Source: Asaia bogorensis_B
GTDB lineage: Bacteria > Pseudomonadota > Alphaproteobacteria > Acetobacterales > Acetobacteraceae
Direction: 5' to 3' (one strand)
NCBI RefSeq assembly: GCF_900465315.1
Contig: NZ_UBIX01000004.1
DNA length: 64,000 nt
Shown here: in pieces, positions 41,585 through 51,078 of the stretch
Layout: each line of letters starts with the position of its first letter
Numbering within the stretch: the stretch's first letter is position 1
Translations under genes and position numbers: made by a program
Notes under the pieces: generated by a model
The model's input: the letters and a program-made list of their open reading frames with translations, nothing else
Told to the model about the DNA's origin: nothing
Databases searched by the model: none

Positions 41585-43048
41585 TCAGGCTGTTCCGCCA
41601 ACTGTCAGCCCGGCCAGTTTCAGCGTGGGCTGACCCACACCCACGGGCACGCCCTGACCTGCCTTGCCACATGTGCCGATACCGGGGTCCAGCGCCACGT
41701 CCTGACCGATCATGGAAATCTTGTTCATGGCATCGAACCCGTTGCCGATCAGGGTTGCGCCCTTGACGGGGCGTGTCACCTTACCCTCCTCGATCAGATA
41801 GGCCTCCGACATGGCAAAGACGAATTTTCCCGAGGTGATATCGACCTGTCCGCCGCCGAAATCGACCGCATAGAGGCCCTTTTTGGTCGAGCGGATCATC
41901 TCTTCTGTTGTGGCGTCACCGCCCAGCATGAGGGTGTTGGTCATGCGTGGCAGCGGCGCATGGGCATAGGACTGGCGACGCCCATTGCCGGTTGGCGCCA
42001 CACCCATCAGTCGGGCATTCAGCCGGTCCTGAATGAAGCCGCGCAGGATGCCATCCTCGATCATGACCGTGCGACCCGAGGGAGTGCCCTCATCATCGAT
42101 AGTCAGTGAGCCGCGCCCTTCAGCCAGCGTTCCGTCATCCACCACGGTCACGCCGGGGGCGGCCACGCGCTTGCCGACCATATTGCTGAAGCTCGACGTC
42201 CCCTTGCGGTTGAAATCACCCTCCAGCCCGTGCCCGACCGCTTCATGCAGCAGGATGCCGGGCCAGCCCGGGCCAAGCACAACATCCATTTCGCCAGCGG
42301 GTGCCGGCCCAGCCTCTAGACTTACCTTGGCGCGGCGTACCGCTTCGTCCACCGCTTCCTGCCATGTTTCGCGACCCAGCAGGCGTGACAGGCTGTAGCG
42401 TCCGCCCATACCGCGGCTGCCACTCTCGCGACGTCCATCGCGCTCAAGCACCACGGACACATTGAGCCTGACGAGGGGGCGCAGATCGGCTGTACGAAAG
42501 CCTGAATCGCGCATGATCTGTACCGCTTGCCACTCTGTCGCGATGCTGGCCGAAACCTGCACCACTTCGGGCCCAAGACCACGCGCATAGGTGTCAATCT
42601 CACCCAGTACGGCGGCGCGCGCGGCAAAATCCGTATCGCTCAGGGGGCTCTCGGGCGCGTAAAGACGGCGGTTCGTGGCCTGCGGCGGCGCGGCAAGTGT
42701 GCCGCTGCGCCCCTGACGCACGACCGAGACCGCACCTGCTGCACGCTCCAGAGCGCTTTTGCTGATCTCGTCGGAATGCGCAAAGCCGGTTTCGGGACCG
42801 ATGACGGAACGCAGACCGAACCCCGATGACGTATCGAAGCTGGCGGAGCGTATCACGCCGTCATCAAGCACAATGGACTCGCTTTCGCGATATTCGAGGA
42901 AGAGCTCGCCATCCTCGATGCCCTCAAGCGACCGGCTGACGATTTTCTCCGCCTCATCCCGCGTCAGGGTGCTGTCTGCCCGTTCGAAAAACAGGCGATC
43001 GGTCACAGCAAGGGCAGAAAGGGGCGTGGCGTCGGCGTGAGAGGTCAT
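41585..43048 (-). CDS. tldD: Metalloprotease TldD
   Basis: Partner of TldE (PmbA) in a heterodimeric zinc protease that trims unfolded peptides and leader peptides. The 487-residue protein has the catalytic LLHEAVGHGLEGD motif (HExxxH, about residue 265), GWPGILLHEAV, and the C-terminal GGGQVDITSGKFVFAMSEAY and GTCGKAGQGVPVGVGQPTL, all TldD features. AAGGAGC lies about 11 nt before the ATG at 43048. No tldE/pmbA is beside it here. In PQQ producers lacking pqqF, TldD/TldE has been shown to process PqqA (Gluconobacter oxydans), so it may serve the pqq operon in this window. Confidence 0.94.
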   Translation of the reverse strand: MTSHADATPLSALAVTDRLFFERADSTLTRDEAEKIVSRSLEGIEDGELFLEYRESESIVLDDGVIRSASFDTSSGFGLRSVIGPETGFAHSDEISKSALERAAGAVSVVRQGRSGTLAAPPQATNRRLYAPESPLSDTDFAARAAVLGEIDTYARGLGPEVVQVSASIATEWQAVQIMRDSGFRTADLRPLVRLNVSVVLERDGRRESGSRGMGGRYSLSRLLGRETWQEAVDEAVRRAKVSLEAGPAPAGEMDVVLGPGWPGILLHEAVGHGLEGDFNRKGTSSFSNMVGKRVAAPGVTVVDDGTLAEGRGSLTIDDEGTPSGRTVMIEDGILRGFIQDRLNARLMGVAPTGNGRRQSYAHAPLPRMTNTLMLGGDATTEEMIRSTKKGLYAVDFGGGQVDITSGKFVFAMSEAYLIEEGKVTRPVKGATLIGNGFDAMNKISMIGQDVALDPGIGTCGKAGQGVPVGVGQPTLKLAGLTVGGTA

Positions 43049-43174
43049 GATTCCCAAAAGCTCCTTCTTGAACCCAGACACATGGCCTCTCCGCCCTTCA
43101 AATGCGAGGGGAAACCCGACAGAGGAATAAAAAACATCCCTGATGGCCGGGTTGGTGGTGTCAGGTTGGTAGCG

Positions 43175-44308
43175 TCAACTCTGGCGGGCCAGACGGCAGA
43201 ATCCGGCCACGACGATCATCAGGGCGGCCAGCATGAGGAAAGCGCTGGAGAGGCTGGTGGCATGAGCGACCGCACCCACAAGGGCCGGTCCGGCCAGAAT
43301 CCCGGCATAGCCAAGGGTGGTGATGGCGGCGACGGCGGTCGAGGCTTTCATGACCCGCTGTCGCCCGGCGCAATTGTAAAGCACAGGCACGATATTGGCG
43401 CAGCCAAGCCCGATCAGGAAGAACCCCGCCAGTGAGAGCGGGGCGACAGGGGCCATCACGACCAGCGCAAATCCGCCCCCCGCGCAGAGCCCGCCCAGAC
43501 CCATGATGAGCGGACGCCCGCATAGCGCAATGACACGGTCGCCACTCAGTCGCCCTAGGGTCATGGCCGTCGCAAACACGGCGTAGCCCCAGCCCGGCTG
43601 TATGCCGAACGAGGGTCGCCCTTGCAGAAACACAGCCCCCCAGTCGAGCACCGCGCCCTCGGCCAGAAAGGCAATGCCCGTCAGGAGTCCCAGCACCCAG
43701 ACCAGCCCGCGGGGCAGCGCGAAACCTTCGCCACCGCCCGGTTCGGGCTGATGCAGCAGCCCGGGCCACACACGAAGGGCCAGAACAAACACAAGGATCT
43801 GTCCTGACAGGATGATGGACCAGAGCGGCATACCGGTTAGGGTGAGCACAGGAGAAACCGCAGCGCCTACGGCCCCTCCAATGCTGAACCAGGCATGAAA
43901 CCCCGACAGCAGGGGCGTGTCGCTGCGCTGCTCGACCTCCACAGCCTGAATGTTGATGGCTGTTTCCACCGCACCGAGCCCGACGCCCAGCAGGAAAATG
44001 CCCAATGCCAGCCCCGGCAGAAAACTCAGCCATGACAGGGGCAGCAGTACCGCGCCGGCAAGGCCCAGCCCGCCAAGGGCGACGGGACGGCAGCCCCAGC
44101 GACCCACCCATAATCCGGCAAGAGGCATGCCCAGTACGGACCCGCAGCCGAGACAAAGCAGAAGCAGGCCCAGGCTGCCATCATTGAGCCCTGCATGTTG
44201 TTTCACAACGGGGACAAGGCATGACCAGAGGGCAAATATGGCCCCCGTCAGAAAGAAGACGGTTCGTGTACTGTTTTGCAACCTCTTCAGCTCTGGCCTG
44301 TTCATCAT
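43175..44308 (-). CDS. MFS transporter, inner membrane protein YbjJ-like
   Basis: Twelve-helix major facilitator of 377 residues from the ATG at 44308. Helix 1 (RTVFFLTGAIFALWSCLVPVV) is followed by KQHAGLNDGSLGLLLLCLGCG, then a typical inter-helix WVGRWGCRPVALGG (MFS signature A). The pattern HAWFSIGGAVGAAV in helix 5 and VFLQGRPSFGIQPGWGYAVFATAMTLGRLSGDR (G-Y..F..xMxxGR) fit the YbjJ/fucose-permease-like group. AAGGACG lies about 8 nt before the ATG. It is divergent from the trehalase gene with about 200 bp between. Substrate unknown. Confidence 0.85.
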   Translation of the reverse strand: MMNRPELKRLQNSTRTVFFLTGAIFALWSCLVPVVKQHAGLNDGSLGLLLLCLGCGSVLGMPLAGLWVGRWGCRPVALGGLGLAGAVLLPLSWLSFLPGLALGIFLLGVGLGAVETAINIQAVEVEQRSDTPLLSGFHAWFSIGGAVGAAVSPVLTLTGMPLWSIILSGQILVFVLALRVWPGLLHQPEPGGGEGFALPRGLVWVLGLLTGIAFLAEGAVLDWGAVFLQGRPSFGIQPGWGYAVFATAMTLGRLSGDRVIALCGRPLIMGLGGLCAGGGFALVVMAPVAPLSLAGFFLIGLGCANIVPVLYNCAGRQRVMKASTAVAAITTLGYAGILAGPALVGAVAHATSLSSAFLMLAALMIVVAGFCRLARQS

Positions 44309-44507
44309 CAAAACCCGTCCTTCAGTGGCATGCATCGTCCATGTCTCAACAGGGCTCTCAAATGCCATCGGACAGCGCGGGTGCGCATGACAAAACAATG
44401 CCATGCCGTCCGGGCGAGATTGCGAAGAGCCTGCTGCCCGGTCAGGCCGGGAGCCTGATACGGAGAAGGCAAACCAGCCCCTGAAGGACCGTGTTCGAGG
44501 AGAATTC

Positions 44508-46793
44508 ATGACGCAGTCGGGCCATTCCCTTGCTTTCTTGCAGCAACCTTTGTCCGCAGTCTCCGGGGGCCGGACGCGACAGCGACATTTATCGGCGTCG
44601 AAACTGCTTTGTCTGGGCGTGTCCCTGCTCGTTCTGGGCGGAGGCTGGGCGCAGGCTCAGGATAACAGCGCCGGGGCCAAAGCGTCTGCCTCCAGCGCAA
44701 CGAATCCCCAGACTCCAGCGCGTGTCGATGCAACGGGCACTGAAAAACAAACCCGGAATCCGGATAATGCGAGCAAGGCGAGCGACTCCCCGGTTGCGTC
44801 ACCGGCGACGCAGCCCGAGAGCACAGGCTCGCAGGCACCATCACGCCGCGTTACGGTAGCAAGCGAAGCCGCACAGTCGCTGCATGTCGCCTCCGTGCCT
44901 CAGGATCTGCGTTCGCCTTCCATCGCGCTGGGTGGGCTTTTCGCCGCCATCGGCGGTGCGCATCTGGCGCCCGACTTCAAGAATGTCGCTGACTCGCGCC
45001 CGGACGAGGCCCCGGCCGATCTCCTGAACGACTGGGAAACGCAGCGGCATCATCCGGATTTCAGTCTGCGCGATTTCTATCAGCAGCACTTCTCGCCGCC
45101 GATCAGGCGTGACGTGTCGTACCGACGCAAGGCGGATGAGAACATCTACGATTATATCCAGGGCATGTGGGGCGTTCTGACACGTCAGCCTGACAAGCCC
45201 ATGTCCTACTCCTCGCTTCTGCCCCTGCCTCATCCCTACGTGGTGCCCGGTGGGCGTTTTTCGGAGCTGTATTACTGGGATACGTATTTCACCATGATCG
45301 GTCTGTATGAGACCGGGCAGTGGGATCTCCTGCGCGGGATGATCGGCGATATGGCATCGCTGATCGATCGCTATGACCATATCCCCAACGGCACACGCAC
45401 CTATTATCTCAGCCGCTCAGAGCCGCCTTTCTTCTCGCTGATGGTCGATCTTCTGGCGCAGCATGACGGGCAGGGGGCCTATAAACGCTACCTTCCCCAA
45501 CTGCAGAAAGAGTACGCCTACTGGATGGAAGGGGCGGACACGCTCAAGCCGGGTCAGGCCTATCGCCATGTGGTGCGCCTGCATGACGGAACCCTGCTGC
45601 TGCGCCATTGGGATGATCTCGATACGCCCCGTGATGAAAGCTACCCTGAAGACGTTGCAACGGCTGCCCGCGCCCCATCGCGCCCCCCTGCGGATGTCTA
45701 TCGTGACCTGCGGGCCGGGTCGGAAACCGGGTGGGATTTCTCGTCACGCTGGCTGGCCGATGGCCATACACTGGCGACCATTCACACGACCGATCTGGCA
45801 CCCATCGAGGTGAACGCCCTGATGGTGCATCTGGAGCAGACGCTTGAACATGCCTACGCCCTGACGGGACAGCGCAAGCTGGCCAGGCTTTACGGGCAGC
45901 GGGCTGACGAGCGTGTGGCCGTCATGCGGCGTGTGTTCTGGGACGATGATCGTCAGGCCTTTTACGACTACGACTGGCGCAAGGGTCGCCTGACCGATGT
46001 GCTTTCAGCGGCAACGGCCATGCCTCTTTTCCTGCGTATTGCCTCGCAGGATCAGGCAATGGCGGTTGCGGAAACGATCAGGGACAAGCTTCTGCGGCCC
46101 GGTGGCATCATGGCGACTGACCATGAGAGCGGGCAGCAATGGGACGCGCCGAATGGCTGGGCACCTGAGGAGTGGATGGCCATCAAGGGGCTCAACAACT
46201 ACGGCGATACGGAACTGGCCGAGACGATTGCCCGGCGCTGGATGGCGCGCGTGATCGGCACCTATGAAAAATCAGGTGTTCTCCTCGAGAAATACGATGT
46301 CGAATCCCCGACGATCAGTGCCACCGGAGGCAAGGGCGGCGGAGAATATCCCATGCAGATCGGCTTTGGCTGGACCAATGGCACCCTGCTTGGGCTGATG
46401 CGTCGCTATCCCGGCGACACGAGCACAATACTTCAGCGTAACCCGCTTTCCAGCCAGCCGCCCATTGATGTTCTGCCCCCAAGCGACCCCTATAGCGCGG
46501 TTGGTCCGGAGGCCAATGATCCGGTGATGGCCCCTGCGAAACCGGCAGGGGATGTCGAGACGGGTGCTCAGGAAAAAACCGCTCATGTGAGCACCACAAA
46601 TAGCGACGCGCAGCAGGACGCACCCAAGGCGGCCACTACTGAGGGGACCGCAACCAACCCGGTCACGAAGCCCGGTGAAGCACCGGATGGTGCTGCGGGC
46701 AGTGGGGCGGGCAACGGGGCAAGCGGTGTGGAACCCACACCGCTCGATCAGCGTGTGCCGACCCGCAAGATGACAGCCTATCAACCTTCCTGA
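44508..46793 (+). CDS. treA: Periplasmic trehalase (GH37) with long low-complexity ends
   Basis: Hydrolyses trehalose to two glucose. The 761-residue protein from the ATG at 44508 carries a signal peptide (LLCLGVSLLVLGGGWAQA, about residues 32-52), a Ser/Thr/Ala-rich linker to about residue 130, the GH37 domain to about residue 650, and an Ala/Gly/Thr-rich C-terminal tail of about 110 residues. Both trehalase signatures are intact: PGGRFSELYYWDTYF (about 247) and QQWDAPNGWAPEEW (about 543), with the catalytic Asp in the GSETGWDFSSRW stretch. Trehalase cores are about 530 residues, so both ends are additions. GAGGAG lies 5-8 nt before the ATG. Confidence 0.94.
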   Translation: MTQSGHSLAFLQQPLSAVSGGRTRQRHLSASKLLCLGVSLLVLGGGWAQAQDNSAGAKASASSATNPQTPARVDATGTEKQTRNPDNASKASDSPVASPATQPESTGSQAPSRRVTVASEAAQSLHVASVPQDLRSPSIALGGLFAAIGGAHLAPDFKNVADSRPDEAPADLLNDWETQRHHPDFSLRDFYQQHFSPPIRRDVSYRRKADENIYDYIQGMWGVLTRQPDKPMSYSSLLPLPHPYVVPGGRFSELYYWDTYFTMIGLYETGQWDLLRGMIGDMASLIDRYDHIPNGTRTYYLSRSEPPFFSLMVDLLAQHDGQGAYKRYLPQLQKEYAYWMEGADTLKPGQAYRHVVRLHDGTLLLRHWDDLDTPRDESYPEDVATAARAPSRPPADVYRDLRAGSETGWDFSSRWLADGHTLATIHTTDLAPIEVNALMVHLEQTLEHAYALTGQRKLARLYGQRADERVAVMRRVFWDDDRQAFYDYDWRKGRLTDVLSAATAMPLFLRIASQDQAMAVAETIRDKLLRPGGIMATDHESGQQWDAPNGWAPEEWMAIKGLNNYGDTELAETIARRWMARVIGTYEKSGVLLEKYDVESPTISATGGKGGGEYPMQIGFGWTNGTLLGLMRRYPGDTSTILQRNPLSSQPPIDVLPPSDPYSAVGPEANDPVMAPAKPAGDVETGAQEKTAHVSTTNSDAQQDAPKAATTEGTATNPVTKPGEAPDGAAGSGAGNGASGVEPTPLDQRVPTRKMTAYQPS

Positions 46794-47977
46794 ACAGAAC
46801 TCTGATTTGGGGTCGGTGTGTAGCAAAGAGCCAGACGCCTGAGCGCTTCGTGAAGCACGGCTTCTGTCTTGCAGAACGCAAAGCGTATCAGGTGGCGCGG
46901 TGGGGGCGCACCCTTGGGGTCATAAAATGCCGAGACCGGGATCGCGGCGACTCCCGCCTTGGTCACGAGATCACGGCAGAACGTCACGTCATCGCGACCC
47001 CGGGCATGGGCGGTAATGTCGGCAACGACGAAATAACTTCCGTCAGCGGGCAGGGTAGGGAAGCCGAGCGCATGCAGCCCATTGGCAAACAGGTCGCGTC
47101 GCGCCCGCAGGCTGTCGGATAATTCGGTGAAGAACGCCTCTCCCAGATCCAGCCCTTTCGCGACAGCGCGCTGAAGGTTCGGTGCGCTGGAAAACGCGAC
47201 GATCTGATGAGCCTTCGCGATGACGGCAGCGAGATCAGGGCAGGCAGTGATGTAACCGATCTTCCACCCGGTTACCGAGAAGCTCTTTCCGGCACTGCCA
47301 ATGCGAATGGCGCGTTCGCGCATGCTGGGCCGTGTCATGAGCGGGATATGTTTCACCCCGAATGTCAGATGCTCGTAAACCTCGTCGCACAGGGCATAGC
47401 AATCATGCTCGAGCACAAGCGAGGCGATAAGATCGAGCTCGTCCGTGGTGAAGACCTTACCGCTGGGGTTCATGGGCGAGTTGAGCAGAACGAGCTTCGT
47501 TCTGGCCGAAAAGGCCGCCCGCAGATCGGCCTCGGGCAGGTGCCAGTCAGGGGCTTCCACCCGCACACAGCGCGGCACGGCACCAAGCATACGCAGCATG
47601 GGCAGATAGGTGTCGTAAAGCGGCTCGATCAGCACGACCTCGTCACCTGGCTCGATGAGTGCCATCATGCTGACGGCAAGCGCCTCCGTGGCGCCTGAGG
47701 TCACGATCACTTCCTGCGCCGGATCGACCTGCAGGCCATAGTCACGGGCATTGGCCCTTGCCACCGCCTCACGCAGTTCGGGCAGGCCGGTCAGGGGAGC
47801 ATACTGGTTGCGCTGGTCTTTCAGCGCCTCCGCAGCCGCATCGATCAACGCAGCAGGGCCTTCCGTATCGGGAAAGCCCTGCCCCAGATTCACCGCCCCA
47901 TGTGCAGCGGCAAGCTGGGACATGGTGGTAAAAATGGTGGTTGGCAAAGAGCTGAGAAAGGCGTTTGGTTTTTTCAT
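46781..47977 (-). CDS. Pyridoxal-phosphate aminotransferase, class I/II
   Basis: 398 residues from the ATG at 47977. GAVNLGQGFPDTEGP near the N-terminus, VTSGATEALAVSMMAL, NSPMNPSGKVF (substrate/cofactor Asn), LCDEVYEHLTF (Asp) and the PLP lysine in RIGSAGKSFSVTGWKIGY define the class. The GQGFPD start is shared by YbdL/MtnE-like methionine aminotransferases and DapC-like enzymes, so the amino donor cannot be fixed. Its end overlaps the convergent trehalase gene by 13 bp. A start 75 bp further upstream is possible but has no ribosome site. Confidence 0.87.
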   Translation of the reverse strand: MKKPNAFLSSLPTTIFTTMSQLAAAHGAVNLGQGFPDTEGPAALIDAAAEALKDQRNQYAPLTGLPELREAVARANARDYGLQVDPAQEVIVTSGATEALAVSMMALIEPGDEVVLIEPLYDTYLPMLRMLGAVPRCVRVEAPDWHLPEADLRAAFSARTKLVLLNSPMNPSGKVFTTDELDLIASLVLEHDCYALCDEVYEHLTFGVKHIPLMTRPSMRERAIRIGSAGKSFSVTGWKIGYITACPDLAAVIAKAHQIVAFSSAPNLQRAVAKGLDLGEAFFTELSDSLRARRDLFANGLHALGFPTLPADGSYFVVADITAHARGRDDVTFCRDLVTKAGVAAIPVSAFYDPKGAPPPRHLIRFAFCKTEAVLHEALRRLALCYTPTPNQSSVQEG

Positions 47978-48434
47978 GCCGGGCCTGCGCTGGAAAGGGA
48001 CAGGACATGATACCGGCTTAATGCGGGGTGTAAAATCGGCCTGATCCCGCATGCTGTCGCACCTTCATGGTGTCGATGGCGGCCCGACACGGTTCCGGTC
48101 GTGTGAAAGGGGCGTGGCCTCGCAGTCCTGCCGGCTGTCAGCCCGGTCGAAACCGGGACTCCACCGGTCAAGGCACATCACAGTCGCGTGCAAGGCAGAA
48201 AAAAACAACGATAAGGGAGCGAAACGCTCCGATATGCTATTTCTGTTGGTCTGTCATGCGTCGTTTTGCTTCCGGAAAGGGATATGGGGGGGCTGATGGG
48301 GCTCCAAGAGGGTCTTTTTCGTTGCGTCAGACGCGTAAAAAACCTTTGGAATACTCGACAGTTCGCGAATCCTGTCCTAATCGTTTTGCAGCCGATCAGT
48401 GCGGCCCCTTGAGGCAGAAACAGGTAGTTGACAA
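47978..48434. other. Divergent intergenic region upstream of glnA with two hairpins
   Basis: About 457 bp between the divergent aminotransferase and glnA starts. Two perfect small hairpins are present: CCCGGT-CGAA-ACCGGG (48142-48157) and GGAGCG-AAA-CGCTCC (48216-48230); on the minus strand the second is followed by a T-rich run (48199-48206 side), so it may stop transcription there. I found no convincing sigma-54 site or known riboswitch. Confidence 0.45.
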
Positions 48435-49922
48435 ATGGCGAAAAAAGCTCCAGCCGCGGCGTCCAAGGCTGCGTCCTCCACGATTGCAGCGCCCAAGCCG
48501 GGCAAGCCGGACAGCGCCGCTGTAAAGCGCGTTTTCGAGCTGATGCAGGAACACTCCGTCGAGCTGGTTGACCTGCGTTTCACCGACCCGAAGGGCAAGT
48601 GGCACCACACGACCCAGTGGCACACCACCATCGAGGAAGACACCTTCGTTGAAGGCTTCATGTTCGATGGCTCGTCGATTGCTGGCTGGAAGGCCATCAA
48701 CGAATCCGACATGGTGCTTCTGCCCGACCCGACCACAGCCGTCATGGACCCGTTCTCGGCCAAGCCGCAGCTGATCCTGATCTGCGATATCGTCGAGCCC
48801 CGCACCGGCAATTTCTATGCACGCGACCCGCGCGCGACGGCCAAGGCTGCTGAAGCCTATCTGAAGACCACAGGCCTGGGTGACACCGCCTTCTTCGGTC
48901 CTGAAGCCGAGTTCTTCATTTTCGACAACGTCAAGTTCGGCACGGGCCCGAACTACGGCACGTATCAGCTCGACAGCATCGAAGGCCCCGACGCCTCGAT
49001 GAAGGACTACCCGGAAGGCAACATGGGCCATCGTCCGGTGGTCAAGGGCGGTTACTTCCCGGTTGCTCCGGTTGATAGCGAAGGCGACCTGCGCGCCGAG
49101 ATGCTCTCCACCATGGGTGAGATGGGCCTGCCGATCGAAAAGCACCACCACGAAGTGGCACAGTCGCAGCACGAGCTGGGCACGAAGTTTGCCACGCTGG
49201 TGCAGTCGGCCGACTTCATGCAGATCTACAAGTACTGTGTGCACAACGTCGCCCATTCCTATGGCAAGACGGCCACCTTCATGCCGAAGCCCATCGCTGG
49301 CGATAACGGTTCGGGCATGCATGTGCATCAGTCGATCTGGCGCGATGGCAAGCCGCTTTTTGCAGGTGACCAGTATGCTGGCCTGTCGGAAGATGCGCTG
49401 TTCTACATTGGCGGCATCATCAAGCATGCCAAGGCGCTGAACGCCTTCACCAACCCGTCGACCAACTCCTACAAGCGTCTGATCCCGGGCTTTGAAGCCC
49501 CCGTCCTGCTCGCTTACTCGGCTGCCAACCGTTCGGCCTCGTGCCGTATTCCGTACTCGGTAGGCCCGAAGGCAAAGCGCATTGAGGTCCGTTTCCCGGA
49601 TCCGACCGCCAACCCCTACCTTGCCTTCGCCGCCATGCTGATGGCTGGCCTCGACGGCATCCGTAACAAGATCCATCCGGGCGAAGCCATGGACAAGGAC
49701 CTGTACGAGCTGCCGAAGGAAGAGCTGGCCCAGATCCCGACGGTCTGCGGTTCGCTCCGTGAAGCCCTTCAGGCCCTCGAAGCCGATTTCGCGTTCCTGC
49801 TCGAAGGCGATGTCTTCACCAAGGACCAGATCGAGAGCTACATCGAGCTGAAGTGGAAAGAAGTCTACAAGTTCGAGCACACGCCGCACCCGGCCGAGTT
49901 CGAAATGTACTACTCGGTCTGA
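48435..49922 (+). CDS. glnA: Glutamine synthetase, type I
   Basis: Assimilates ammonium onto glutamate with ATP. The 495-residue protein has GSI landmarks: VDLRFTDPKGKWHH near the start, FMFDGSSIAGWKAINESDM, GPEAEFFIFD, KHHHEVAQSQHELG, NGSGMHVHQS, LIPGFEAPV, NRSASCRIP, and the adenylylation-loop Tyr in KDLYELP (about residue 421), so it is probably under GlnE control. A Lys/Ala/Ser/Pro-rich N-terminal extension of about 25 residues precedes the usual start (VKRVFELMQEHS). The strong GC-rich codon bias suits a highly expressed gene. No glnB/glnK gene is adjacent. A clear terminator follows. Confidence 0.96.
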   Translation: MAKKAPAAASKAASSTIAAPKPGKPDSAAVKRVFELMQEHSVELVDLRFTDPKGKWHHTTQWHTTIEEDTFVEGFMFDGSSIAGWKAINESDMVLLPDPTTAVMDPFSAKPQLILICDIVEPRTGNFYARDPRATAKAAEAYLKTTGLGDTAFFGPEAEFFIFDNVKFGTGPNYGTYQLDSIEGPDASMKDYPEGNMGHRPVVKGGYFPVAPVDSEGDLRAEMLSTMGEMGLPIEKHHHEVAQSQHELGTKFATLVQSADFMQIYKYCVHNVAHSYGKTATFMPKPIAGDNGSGMHVHQSIWRDGKPLFAGDQYAGLSEDALFYIGGIIKHAKALNAFTNPSTNSYKRLIPGFEAPVLLAYSAANRSASCRIPYSVGPKAKRIEVRFPDPTANPYLAFAAMLMAGLDGIRNKIHPGEAMDKDLYELPKEELAQIPTVCGSLREALQALEADFAFLLEGDVFTKDQIESYIELKWKEVYKFEHTPHPAEFEMYYSV

Positions 49923-49929
49923 TCCGAGG

Positions 49930-49961
49930 AAAAAGCCCGGCCTTCGTGCCGGGCTTTTTTT
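49930..49961 (+). terminator. Rho-independent terminator of glnA
   Basis: AAAAAGCCCGGC and GCCGGGCTTTTTTT form a perfect stem around CTTCGT, 8 bp after the glnA stop, with a T-tract on the + side; the A-tract makes it usable for the convergent LysR gene as well. Confidence 0.93.
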
Positions 49962-49979
49962 ATATCTGCACCGCTTCTC

Positions 49980-50951
49980 TCACCCCGCGCGGGTTGGCAT
50001 GACCTCAGTTGTCAGGCTGTGGCCGTGCTGGTTGGAGGAGGGAAGTGCCAGGTCATGGCACGTATCGGATAGCAGCTTACGCAAGGCGCGGTGGGCAGGA
50101 TCCACATGGGTGCGCTCTCCCCAGACAAGATATTTGTCAAACCCCGGTAGGACGAGCGGCGCAGGTGGCGCGAAAACCGTCAGATCATGACGTGTCGCCA
50201 GAAGGCGTGAGGGCAGCACGGCGACAAGATCTGTGCGGGTCAGAAGATCAGGCACCATCAGAAAGCCCGAGGCGGAGACGGCCACGTGGCGTTTCAGGTT
50301 CAAACGGCGCAGCGCAGCGTCTGTCATGGCCTCGAAGCCGCCTCCGTCCGGCGATACCACCACATGATCAGCCTTGCAGAACCGGTCGAGTGTCATGCCT
50401 CCGGAGAGGGCGGGATGCCCAAGGCGGGTCGCACAGAGCCATGTCTCATGAAAAAGCTTTTGTGCATGCAGCGCTGGCGTGCAGGCTTCGCTGGAAAGCA
50501 ACGCCCAGTCGAGAACTCCACGTTCAAGATGGTCCTGCGCGGTCTCCCCGTTCAGGTCATGCAGCGCAATGCGTATGCCCGGCGCCACGACCCGCAATCG
50601 GGCGATGAAGGGGAGGAGAACCGTGTGGATCGCATAATCAGTGGCGGCAACAGACAGGGTGAGAGAGGCGGTTGCCGGATCGAAAATGACAGGCTCTGCC
50701 AGACTATCGAGCTGCGTCAGAATCGCACGTAATGGCTTGGCCAGGGCAAGCGCGCGGGGGGTGCAGACGAGTGACCGCCCCTGACGCACGAGGAGTGGAT
50801 CGTCAAAGGTCTCACGCAGCCGGGCAAGCATGTTGCTTATGGCGGGTTGTGTGACGCTCATGAGGGATGCGGTACGGGTGACGCTTTGTGTGGTGACGAG
50901 CAGGTCGAGTGCACGCAGCTGTGTGAGATCGAGCCTTCCGAGCCTGTCCAT
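49980..50951 (-). CDS. LysR-family transcriptional regulator
   Basis: DNA-binding regulator of 323 residues. The N-terminal winged helix reads LTQLRALDLLVTTQSVTRTASLMSVTQPAISNMLARLRETFDD (core A..L..TQPAxSxxLxxLRxxFxD), typical of the NodD/SyrM branch by its DPLLVRQGRSLVCTPRA. The rest is a periplasmic-binding-like effector domain. GGAGGG lies 10 nt before the ATG at 50951; an upstream start at 50990 is less likely. It is divergent from the SRPBCC gene, the usual position for its own target. Confidence 0.9.
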   Translation of the reverse strand: MDRLGRLDLTQLRALDLLVTTQSVTRTASLMSVTQPAISNMLARLRETFDDPLLVRQGRSLVCTPRALALAKPLRAILTQLDSLAEPVIFDPATASLTLSVAATDYAIHTVLLPFIARLRVVAPGIRIALHDLNGETAQDHLERGVLDWALLSSEACTPALHAQKLFHETWLCATRLGHPALSGGMTLDRFCKADHVVVSPDGGGFEAMTDAALRRLNLKRHVAVSASGFLMVPDLLTRTDLVAVLPSRLLATRHDLTVFAPPAPLVLPGFDKYLVWGERTHVDPAHRALRKLLSDTCHDLALPSSNQHGHSLTTEVMPTRAG

Positions 50952-51016
50952 AAGAGCATTTCCCTCCACGAAGGATGTTCGCTTCATCACATGAAGTGAT
51001 GGACTGAATAATCAAC

Positions 51017-51030
51017 CATGATTTTTCATG
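51017..51030. promoter_or_regulatory. Inverted repeat in the LysR / SRPBCC divergent region
   Basis: CATGA-TTTT-TCATG (51017-51030), extended outward as CCAT-N11-ATGG, lies between the two divergent starts. Size and AT-rich centre fit a LysR-type binding site (T-N11-A like). Confidence 0.5.
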
Positions 51031-51078
51031 ATGGGACAAATCTGACAGTTCAGGGAGCAGTGCAGAGGAGATGCCGCA

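Noticed and set aside
48050..48240. Riboswitch upstream of glnA
   Set aside because: The hairpins first recalled a cobalamin-type or T-arm-like element, but the conserved boxes could not be matched.
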